Below are positions 1-5,462 of a stretch of 5,462 nucleotides of DNA, piece after piece; position 1 is the first letter of the stretch; each line of letters opens with the position of its first letter. The DNA is taken from positions 1-5,462 of the forward strand of contig JALTAS010000030.1 of assembly GCA_027058925.1 (NCBI GenBank), given 5' to 3'. Below the pieces are notes generated by a model that was given only the letters and a program-made list of their open reading frames with translations, was not told the origin of the DNA and made no database searches. The DNA is from Persephonella sp. Its GTDB lineage: Bacteria; Aquificota; Aquificia; Aquificales; Hydrogenothermaceae. Both the position numbers and the translations under genes were made by a program.

Positions 1-11
1 CCGCCCACTGC

Positions 12-90
12 GGAGCCGTAGTTCAGCCTGGCCCAGAACGCCGGCCTGTCACGCCGGAGGTCGCGGGTTCGAATCCCGTCGGCTCCGCCA
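12..90 (+). tRNA. tRNA-Asp (anticodon GUC)
   Basis: A complete cloverleaf can be folded by eye. The acceptor stem pairs 12-18 (GGAGCCG) with 80-86 (CGGCTCC). The D stem pairs 21-24 with 36-39 and has GG in its loop. The anticodon stem pairs 41-45 (CCGGC) with 53-57 (GCCGG) around a 7-nt loop whose middle bases 48-50 are GTC. The variable loop is 5 nt. The T stem pairs 63-67 with 75-79 (one G-U pair) around TTCGAAT. The discriminator base 87 is G, the known identity base for Asp tRNAs, and CCA is encoded at 88-90. The very high G+C content of the stems against an AT-rich background is the usual signature of a thermophile. The promoter would lie left of the window. No terminator separates the tRNA from the regulator gene that starts 22 nt downstream. 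Confidence 0.97.
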
Positions 91-112
91 TTAAATAAAA
101 CCGAGTTATCAA

Positions 113-898
113 ATGCATAGAAAAAGGAAAAAGGATGAATACATAGTTCACAATGTTGATCTTGCATTTGATATCCTTTTTTTCCTTGCAAAAAATCCCA
201 ATACAACATTTGAAAACATACTTGATAATGTTGATTCCTCCTCTTATCAGGTAGAAAAGATACTTGATGTATTAATAAGCAGAGGATATATCAATTTCAA
301 TCCAAAGAAAAAAACATACTCACTTGGAATAAAGAATTTTGAGGTTGGTTACTCATATCTGTCCCATGTTGACATAAGAAATATAGCAAGGCCATACCTT
401 CAGTATCTTGGCGAAAAATTTCAGGAAAATGTTTATCTTGCTGTAAGAAGCGGATTTGAGGTTGTGTATATTGATTCATACGAAGTAAACAGATCTGTAG
501 TTGTTAAATCAAGGGTTGGAAGACTTCTTCCATTATACGCATCAGCCTCAGGAAAGATCCATCTTGCTGATATGGATGAGGATGAACTGGAAGAGTTTTT
601 CAGAGAAGAAAAGCTTGTCCCATACACAAAAAAAACCATTACAGATAAAAAAGAACTTTTGAAACATATCAAAAAAGTAAAACAGCAGGGGTACGCCATA
701 GATGACGAAGAATGGGAAGAAGAGGTAAGATGTTTATCGGTTCCTGTTAGAGATCATACAGGAAAGGTAACCGCTGCTGTTACACTATCTGCACCATCAT
801 GGAGAATTCCTTCAGAGGTCTTAACAGGAAAAATAAAAGATGAGTTTATCCAAAAAGCAAAAGAGCTTTCAGAAAGATTGGGCTATACTGAGGAATGA
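113..898 (+). CDS. IclR-family transcriptional regulator
   Basis: This is a 261-residue DNA-binding repressor or activator of the IclR family, at the usual family length of about 250-270. Residues about 12-70 form the N-terminal winged helix-turn-helix, ending in the typical wing and linker (KTYSLGIKNFEVG). Residues about 85-255 form the effector-binding domain. Its family signatures are visible: DIRNIARPYLQYL (87-99), EVVYIDS (116-122), SRVGRLLPLYASASGK (133-148), TITD (175-178), QGYAIDDEE (192-200), RCLSVPVRD (206-214) and the closing LSAPSWR (225-231). The start at 113 is forced: an in-frame TAA lies at 92-94 and no ATG, GTG or TTG codon falls between. The Shine-Dalgarno site is very weak (only GAG at 103-105). 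The TGA stop overlaps the next gene's ATG, so regulator and dapE form a coupled pair. The effector and target are unknown; local control of dapE is an inference from the arrangement. Confidence 0.93.
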   Translation: MHRKRKKDEYIVHNVDLAFDILFFLAKNPNTTFENILDNVDSSSYQVEKILDVLISRGYINFNPKKKTYSLGIKNFEVGYSYLSHVDIRNIARPYLQYLGEKFQENVYLAVRSGFEVVYIDSYEVNRSVVVKSRVGRLLPLYASASGKIHLADMDEDELEEFFREEKLVPYTKKTITDKKELLKHIKKVKQQGYAIDDEEWEEEVRCLSVPVRDHTGKVTAAVTLSAPSWRIPSEVLTGKIKDEFIQKAKELSERLGYTEE

Positions 899-1956
899 AA
901 AAAAAGCTAACTGATTATCTAATAAATCTTGTCAAGATCCCATCTGTTATAGGTAACGAAAAGGAGATATCTGATTATGTTGAAAATTTTTCAAAAGGAT
1001 ACTATCCGGAAAAAAACATTATAAGATACAACAACTCACTGATAGTTTATGATGAACCAGATCCATCAAAAAAAACGCTTGCACTTGTGGGACATCTTGA
1101 TACAGTCCCGGGAGAAAACGATTTCACAGGACAGATAATAGATGGAAAGCTGTACGGTCTGGGTGCCTCTGATATGAAAAGCGGTTTAGCGGTTATGATG
1201 GGATTGATAGATCACTTTTCAGATAAACCGAAAAGATTTAACCTGATCTATGTTTTTTATGAAAAAGAGGAAGGACCTTACACAGACAACGGCCTTGAGC
1301 CACTCCTTACAGAATTTGATATAATCCAGAGAGCAGATCTTGCCATAGCTCTTGAGCCTACAGACAACAAAGTTCAGGTAGGGTGTCTTGGAACTCTGCA
1401 TGCCTCAATAATATTTGAAGGAAAAAGAGCCCATTCAGCAAGACCGTGGCAGGGAGAAAATGCGATACACAAAGCTGCAGACTTTTTAAAAAGACTTGCA
1501 GATTACGGCATCCATGAGTATGAATTTGATGGAATGAAATTTTTAGAAGTTATGAATGCAACAATGGTTGAGTTTTCAGGAGGAAGAAATATAATACCTG
1601 ACAGATTTGTCATAAATGTTAATTACAGGTTTGCCCCCGGTAAAAGTATTGATCAGGCAAAGAAAGATGTCTTAAACCTCGTTAATGGAGAAGCAAAAGT
1701 AGAATTTACAGATCTATGTCCATCAGGAGATGTATGCCTTTACAACCCTATACTTTCTGATCTGATTGAGAAATTTAATCTTCCTGTAGAAGCAAAACAA
1801 GCATGGACAGACGTTGCAAGACTGTCTCTCCATGGAATAGACGCTGTTAATTTTGGTCCCGGGGATCCTTCACAGGCACATCAGAAAAATGAGTACATTC
1901 CACTGTCTAATCTTTTTAAAAATTTTGAGCTTTTTCAATCATTTATAAAAATGTAA
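895..1956 (+). CDS. dapE: Succinyl-diaminopimelate desuccinylase (M20 metallopeptidase, actinobacterial-type DapE)
   Basis: This 353-residue cytoplasmic dizinc hydrolase is predicted to convert N-succinyl-LL-2,6-diaminopimelate to LL-diaminopimelate and succinate, for lysine and peptidoglycan synthesis. The M20 metal and catalytic motifs are complete: GHLDT with H67 and catalytic D69; SDMKSG with bridging D93; FYEKEEG with E125/E126 (general base and metal ligand); EPT with metal-ligand E154; RAHSARPW with H180; NIIPD (232-236) in the dimerisation lid; and GPGDPSQAHQKNEY with terminal metal ligand H329. The run AWTDVARLSLHG (303-314) and the order of motifs match the Corynebacterium/Mycobacterium DapE subgroup better than the proteobacterial enzyme. 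The start overlaps the regulator stop (ATGA). The GAGG directly abuts the ATG and is too close for a normal ribosome site, so reinitiation by the ribosome finishing the upstream gene is likely. An in-frame TGA at 889-891 rules out longer starts. Other N-acyl amino acid deacylase activities cannot be excluded from sequence alone. Confidence 0.86.
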   Translation: MKKKLTDYLINLVKIPSVIGNEKEISDYVENFSKGYYPEKNIIRYNNSLIVYDEPDPSKKTLALVGHLDTVPGENDFTGQIIDGKLYGLGASDMKSGLAVMMGLIDHFSDKPKRFNLIYVFYEKEEGPYTDNGLEPLLTEFDIIQRADLAIALEPTDNKVQVGCLGTLHASIIFEGKRAHSARPWQGENAIHKAADFLKRLADYGIHEYEFDGMKFLEVMNATMVEFSGGRNIIPDRFVINVNYRFAPGKSIDQAKKDVLNLVNGEAKVEFTDLCPSGDVCLYNPILSDLIEKFNLPVEAKQAWTDVARLSLHGIDAVNFGPGDPSQAHQKNEYIPLSNLFKNFELFQSFIKM

Positions 1957-2042
1957 TTTTGTATAATATAATCATGAACTCCCCTGCGGTAAAAAAGCTA
2001 ACTTATACGATTGTTCTTATCATTGTTTTTTCTTTTCTTGTG

Positions 2043-2073
2043 GTATCTATATACCAGATATACAACCACAACA
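2043..2073 (+). repeat. 31-nt direct repeat, copy 1
   Basis: This segment, beginning GTATCTATATACC and ending ACCACAACA, is identical over 31 nt to 2109-2139. It encodes residues VSIYQIYNHN just after the first membrane helix of the cyclase. It contains a short inverted repeat, TATCT (2044-2048) with AGATA (2056-2060), around a 7-nt loop. The two copies are offset by 66 nt, a multiple of three. Confidence 0.96.
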
Positions 2074-2108
2074 GTTGTTGAAATAACTAATAGATTTAAT
2101 GAATATAA
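2074..2108 (+). other. 35-nt insert between the direct repeats, six in-frame stop codons
   Basis: This AT-rich spacer separates the two 31-nt repeats. In the cyclase frame it contains TGA (2079), TAA (2088), TAG (2091), TAA (2097), TGA (2100) and TAA (2106), so it has clearly never been selected as coding sequence in this frame. Together with one repeat copy it makes up the 66-nt insertion. Its bases 2088-2099 (TAATAGATTTAA) are the exact reverse complement of 2190-2201 in the nearby coding sequence. No transposase or terminal inverted repeats are present. Confidence 0.85.
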
Positions 2109-2139
2109 GTATCTATATACCAGATATACAACCACAACA
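2109..2139 (+). repeat. 31-nt direct repeat, copy 2
   Basis: This is an exact second copy of 2043-2073, in the same reading frame. It is followed directly by the codons for TLISRALEAKY, which continue the sensor domain naturally. Joining the upstream part of the gene through copy 1 to the sequence after copy 2 removes 66 nt and restores an open frame through the first membrane helix and the sensor. This is the main evidence that the insert is secondary. Confidence 0.96.
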
Positions 2140-3392
2140 CATTAATCAGCAGGGCTCTTGAAGCAAAATATAAAGAAAACAAAAATGCTTTAAATCTATT
2201 AAAAAGAATGGAAGAAGAGCTGCTTTTTTCTATTGCTACTTCAATTGGTGATGACAGCTCACTAAAAGACGCCCTTGAAAAAAACAACAGATATAAAGCT
2301 TACAAAATAGTAAGAAAAAAATGGGAAAAACTTAAAAACAGATTAAACCTGAGTGAAATTCATGTGGTAAAAAATGATGGAAAATCTTTTGTAAATTTTA
2401 TTGATTACGGGGGAGGAGAGGTAAAAGAAAAAAAGAGCTATAATCTTTTAAGCTTCAGAAAAGATATCCAAAAATCAATAAAAACAGGTAGACCCGTTTC
2501 TTCACTTTTTATATGCCGTTATTTCGCAGGGTTCAGATCAATATACCCGATTTTAAAAAATAAAAAACTGGTAGGGGCTGTTTCTGTAGGAAAAAGAATT
2601 GAAAATATAATACCTGTAATAAAAGGAGAGCTACGCAAAAACAGTTTTATTGTTCTTGACATAAGAAAACTAAAAGAATGTATGAAGCCACAGATAATTG
2701 AAAAAAAGTTAAAAGGAAAAAACAACACTGGCGGTTATGTAATAATAGGATCAACAGGTATACACAACAGAAAGTTTATAAAAGAAAATCTGAAGAAAAA
2801 GCTTTTTACAATTAATGAAAATGGAAGAAGTTTTCTTTTTACGATTTATCCTTTAGTAAATTTTGATGGAAATACGGTAGGTTTTATAGTTCTTGAAGAC
2901 GACATAAGCTATATTGTCAACAGTTTCAACAGAGGCATTGTAAATTTTATTTTAGCCTATGGAATACTTCTCATAGGTGTTATAACATCAATAATGTTTT
3001 TCAGCAGATCTTTAGGAAGAAGATTATCTAACATAGAAAAAATAACAGAAAAACTTGCAAATAGAGAATTTAAAGTGCTTGAGCAGGAGTCTGTAAAAAA
3101 GGAAGACAAGATAGATGATATCCAGAGACTGAAAAACAACATTCTTAAGATGGGAAAAGATCTCCATAACTACATAATAGAGATTAACAAACAGATGATG
3201 AAATTATCTGAAGAAACATTCACAGATCCTATGCTTCATATCCTCAACAGAAGAGCTTTTATACAGCTTGGCAACACAGAGATAGAGAAAGCAAAAATGA
3301 GAAACATTCCCCTTTCTATTATGGTTCTTGATCTTGACAGATTCAAATATATAAATGATACTTATGGACATACTGTTGGAGATAAAGTATTA

Positions 3393-3395
3393 TAG
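3393..3395 (+). other. In-frame TAG nonsense codon within the GGDEF domain
   Basis: TAG directly follows the codons for GHTVGDKVL, and the same frame continues with DFVETVREIV and then RVGGEEF. In GGDEF proteins this position usually holds a charged or polar residue (GDxxLxxxA context). A single substitution, for example from CAG or AAG, therefore explains the stop. The frame is identical before and after, so this is not a frameshift. Truncation here removes the GGEEF active site and the rest of the catalytic fold. Confidence 0.93.
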
Positions 3396-3694
3396 GATTT
3401 TGTTGAAACAGTTAGAGAAATTGTATCTACAAGGGAACTGTTTTTTAGAGTGGGGGGAGAGGAATTCATACTGCTTCTTCCTGGAGCAGACATAAAAAAA
3501 TCTGTGGAAATAGGGGAAAAGATCAGAAAAACTGTTGAAGAAAGAAAAATAAAGATAAATGGGAAAACGATTAATTATACTGTAAGTATAGGAATCGCTC
3601 AGATGAAACCAGACGACACAGATATATACTCCATCCTCCACAGAGCAGACAAAATGCTTTATGTTGCAAAAAGATCAGGAAGAAACAGGATCGT

Positions 3695-5185
3695 TTACTG
3701 AGACTTTTCAGCCATTTCTACAGCCTTTATCATAGCTTTTGCCTTATTAACCGTCTCCTCATACTCTTTTTCAGGAACAGAATCAGCTACAATTCCTGCA
3801 CCTGCTTGAATGTAAATGTCCTCATTCCTTACAACAGCCGTTCTTATAGCTATTGCTGTGTCTATATTTCCATCAAAAGAAACATACCCAACAGCTCCAG
3901 CATAGGGACCTCTTTTTTCCGGCTCAAGCTCTTCAATTATCTGCATGGCTCTTACTTTAGGAGCTCCACTTACAGTTCCAACGGGGAAAACAGACTTTAA
4001 AACATCAAGAGGATGCATATCCTCCCTTAATACTCCTGACACATCGGAGACTATATGCATCACATGTGAGTAATGCTCTATATACATAAATCTGTCAACC
4101 TTGACTGTTCCTGATTTTACAACCTTTCCAACATCATTTCTTGCAAGATCCACAAGCATAAGATGTTCAGCCCTTTCTTTCTCATCGCTTAGAAGCTCTT
4201 TTGCAAGCCTTTCATCTTCTTCCTTTGTCTTTCCCCTTGGTCTTGTCCCTGCAATAGGTTTTGTCAGAATCTTTCCATCCTTGACAGAAACAAGAATTTC
4301 AGGAGAAGAACCTATCAGTTTTATATCTCTGAAATCCAGATAAAACAGGTATGGAGATGGATTTATTGATCTGACAGCCCTGTAAACATTAATAGGATCT
4401 GTTTTTAGCTTTTTATGAAATCTCTGGGAGATAACAACCTGAATAATATCTCCCTCTTCTATGTAATACTTGCTTTTTTCAACAGCTTTTAAAAATTCCT
4501 CTTTTTTAAAGTTGGATTTCCAGTCTGAAATGTCCACTGACTTCAGATCAACAACAGGAATTCTGCCCAGTCTTATCTCCCTGCACAGTCTCTCTTCAAT
4601 AAGGTTTATTCTGTTTACTGTCTCTCTGTATTTTTGCTCCAGATCCTGTTTGTCTTCTATAATCGCACTTACTATTATTTTTATGGTTTTCTTTACATTA
4701 TCAAAAACCACAACCTCATCGCTCAGAAAGAAAAAAAGATCAGGAAGTTTAAGAACATCAGGCTTTACATCCGGAACAGGTTCGTAAAAATGTATAACAT
4801 CGTAAGCAACATACCCTACAAATCCTCCCCAGAAAGGTGGAAGACTGTCTATTTTTGCAGGCTTAAACCTGCCTAAATGTTTTTTCAGCTCATCAATAGG
4901 ATCGCCTGTTTTTCTGCACTCAATCTGTCCCTTGTTGTAAAACTCACAAAAATCTTTTTTGGTTTTTATGTAAACAGGCAGAGATGAGCCTATAAAAGAG
5001 TATCTTCCAATGTTGTCCCCCTGCTCAACACTTTCAAACAGAAAGCTGAACCTCTCAGGAGAAAATATTTTCTGGAATACAGAAAGAGGGGTATCAAGAT
5101 CTGAAAGGATCTCTTTATAAACAGGTATTACATTGTAATCTTGAGCAAGTTTTTTAAACTCCTCAAATGAAAGATTTACAGACAT
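3695..5185 (-). CDS. trpE: Anthranilate synthase component I
   Basis: This 496-residue protein is the chorismate-binding subunit that makes anthranilate from chorismate, using ammonia supplied by the glutamine amidotransferase TrpG; it is the first step of tryptophan synthesis. The N-terminal domain (about 1-170) carries the tryptophan feedback motif as LFES (49-52), followed by GRYSFIG (60-66). The C-terminal chorismate-binding domain (about 225-490) has NPSPY (275-279), IGSSPEILV (291-299), PIAGTRPRG (310-318), [18 protein letters not shown] (334-351), [11 protein letters not shown] (374-384), [14 protein letters not shown] (401-414), [10 protein letters not shown] (425-434) and [19 protein letters not shown] (460-478). 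Alanine in PIAGT, where PabB enzymes usually have lysine, favours TrpE over aminodeoxychorismate synthase. There is no fused TrpG domain, and trpG is not in the window. The start has an AAAGG ribosome site 8 nt upstream. The 3' end overlaps the convergent cyclase pseudogene by 7 nt, and no convincing terminator is seen at the junction. Confidence 0.96.
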   Translation of the reverse strand: MSVNLSFEEFKKLAQDYNVIPVYKEILSDLDTPLSVFQKIFSPERFSFLFESVEQGDNIGRYSFIGSSLPVYIKTKKDFCEFYNKGQIECRKTGDPIDELKKHLGRFKPAKIDSLPPFWGGFVGYVAYDVIHFYEPVPDVKPDVLKLPDLFFFLSDEVVVFDNVKKTIKIIVSAIIEDKQDLEQKYRETVNRINLIEERLCREIRLGRIPVVDLKSVDISDWKSNFKKEEFLKAVEKSKYYIEEGDIIQVVISQRFHKKLKTDPINVYRAVRSINPSPYLFYLDFRDIKLIGSSPEILVSVKDGKILTKPIAGTRPRGKTKEEDERLAKELLSDEKERAEHLMLVDLARNDVGKVVKSGTVKVDRFMYIEHYSHVMHIVSDVSGVLREDMHPLDVLKSVFPVGTVSGAPKVRAMQIIEELEPEKRGPYAGAVGYVSFDGNIDTAIAIRTAVVRNEDIYIQAGAGIVADSVPEKEYEETVNKAKAMIKAVEMAEKSQ

Positions 5186-5193
5186 TTATTAAA

Positions 5194-5198
5194 CCTTT
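5194..5198 (-). promoter_or_regulatory. Ribosome binding site of trpE
   Basis: On the minus strand, AAAGG is followed by 8 nt and then ATG (5185-5183). It lies in the 28-nt gap between the upstream gene's stop and trpE and supports the chosen start. The gap is too short for a Trp attenuator or a T-box leader, so any such control would have to lie upstream of the preceding gene. Confidence 0.6.
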
Positions 5199-5213
5199 TT
5201 TAAAAATATTTTA

Positions 5214-5462
5214 TCAGGAAGGGATCACAGCAACAAGATCAAACTCTCCAATAGACACAACAACCACTTTATCTTTGTTTGAATCAACCATTACCATAAC
5301 ATCAATCCTTTTTCTGTCAATTCCTCCCTCAACCGTTTCATGTAATTCCTCAAGTATAAACTCCCAGTCTATATAAAGATCTTCTTTTAGCTTTGATAAG
5401 ACTGATGATGCCATTGGAATGTAGCAGATTGAAGGCAGTTCAAAAGATACAAAGTTATCATC
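5214..5462 (-). CDS. Unrecognised protein, C-terminal part (5' end outside the window)
   Basis: An open frame enters from the right edge and ends at TGA (5216-5214), giving 82 visible residues. The frame stays open through the edge (DDNFVSFELPSICYIP before the first internal Met at 5414), so the true start is probably outside and the Met at 5414 should not be taken as the start. I do not recognise the family. The visible part is acidic, with a likely helix (SSVLSKLKEDLYIDWEFI) followed by alternating hydrophobic runs that suggest beta strands (DVMVMVD, DKVVVVSIG, FDLVAVIP). It has no membrane segment, no cysteine cluster and no obvious catalytic motif. It lies 28 nt upstream of trpE on the same strand and is probably cotranscribed with it. 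No function is proposed. Confidence 0.65.
   Translation of the reverse strand, partial: DDNFVSFELPSICYIPMASSVLSKLKEDLYIDWEFILEELHETVEGGIDRKRIDVMVMVDSNKDKVVVVSIGEFDLVAVIPS

Larger units (their letters stand above)
1974..3701 (+). pseudogene. Membrane-bound diguanylate cyclase (dCache sensor-HAMP-GGDEF), interrupted by a 66-nt insertion and a TAG codon
   Basis: Ignoring the 66-nt insert and the TAG codon, one frame encodes 553 residues. These comprise an N-terminal membrane helix (about 11-25), a periplasmic sensor resembling double Cache (dCache_3-like: IHVVKNDGKS, LSFRKDIQ, FRSIYPI, LVGAVSVG), a second membrane helix (about 299-322), a HAMP-like linker, and a GGDEF domain that would make c-di-GMP. 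In that domain, DLDRFKYIND, GHTVGD and RVGGEEF (GGEEF active site) are present. The c-di-GMP inhibitory RxxD motif is absent (STRE at that position). The signature usually reading DPLTGLxNR is here DPMLHILNR. As it stands, translation from ATG 1974 yields only 35 residues, ending at TGA 2079. The next in-frame ATG is 2208, without a ribosome site, and gives 395 residues that stop at TAG 3393, before GGEEF. No cyclase activity is expected unless both stops are bypassed. The reading frame is otherwise unbroken, so inactivation may be recent. The gene lies 17 nt after dapE and was probably cotranscribed with it. Confidence 0.88.

Noticed and set aside
1..11. CCGCCCA at the left edge might be the 3' acceptor end of a preceding tRNA (for example tRNA-Val)
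   Set aside because: Only seven bases are visible, and they are not followed by CCA, unlike the encoded CCA of the tRNA-Asp. It cannot be judged without upstream sequence.
1962..1972. Overlapping TATAAT boxes just before the cyclase start, possible promoter
   Set aside because: The region is AT-rich, no -35 element is found at 16-18 nt, and transcription from here would start at about the ATG itself. A leaderless promoter is possible but not supported.
1974..2081. Independent 35-residue single-membrane-helix protein
   Set aside because: Its last ten codons before the break are duplicated in copy 2 and continue naturally into the sensor domain. It is better read as the severed N-terminus of the cyclase.
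2043..2139. Repeat-spacer-repeat unit of 31/35/31 nt that looks like a minimal CRISPR array
   Set aside because: There are only two copies, the repeat encodes part of the cyclase in frame at the expected place, and no cas genes or leader are present. A duplication-insertion explains it better.
3450..3701. Separate small 83-residue gene starting with GTG
   Set aside because: It is the C-terminal part of the GGDEF domain in the same frame as the upstream part. The GTG is the valine codon of RVGGEEF, not a real start.
3698..3711. Small hairpin CTGA/TCAG at the trpE-cyclase junction as a terminator
   Set aside because: The stem is only four base pairs and no run of T follows on either strand.

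Overview
The window is about 5.5 kb of dense, AT-rich bacterial sequence. It contains one tRNA gene, three intact or nearly intact protein genes, one broken signalling gene, and the 3' end of a further unknown gene. The tRNA stems are almost wholly G/C while the coding DNA is AT-rich, with many AGA and ATA codons and Lys/Ile/Glu-rich proteins. That contrast is typical of a thermophile with a low-GC genome. Together with the types of protein present, it suggests a member of the Aquificota, perhaps close to Persephonella or Sulfurihydrogenibium. This placement is an inference from composition and family resemblance, not from a database match.

Plus strand, 1-3701. A complete tRNA-Asp(GUC) with encoded CCA (12-90) is followed after 22 nt by an IclR-family regulator (113-898). 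The regulator's stop codon overlaps the start of an M20 metallopeptidase (895-1956, ATGA overlap). That enzyme closely resembles the actinobacterial type of succinyl-diaminopimelate desuccinylase (DapE), from lysine and peptidoglycan precursor synthesis. Seventeen nt later comes a membrane-bound diguanylate cyclase gene (1974-3701; TM, dCache-like sensor, TM, HAMP, GGDEF). It is interrupted twice. Near the 5' end, a 66-nt in-frame insertion (a duplicated 31-nt segment plus 35 nt of unrelated DNA) introduces six in-frame stop codons. In the GGDEF domain, a single TAG codon lies between the first nucleotide-binding motif and GGEEF. No frameshift is present, and removing the 66 nt and reading through the TAG gives a normal 553-residue protein.

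Minus strand, 3695-5462. trpE (anthranilate synthase component I, 5185-3695) converges on the cyclase gene, and the two 3' ends overlap by 7 nt. Upstream of trpE, separated by 28 nt, is the C-terminal part of an unrecognised protein that runs off the right edge. The two are probably cotranscribed.

The biosynthetic genes (dapE, trpE) look ordinary. The most unusual feature is the broken cyclase. The 31-nt direct repeats flanking its insert make precise excision by slippage or recombination conceivable, but the second nonsense codon makes simple gene decay the more likely explanation.
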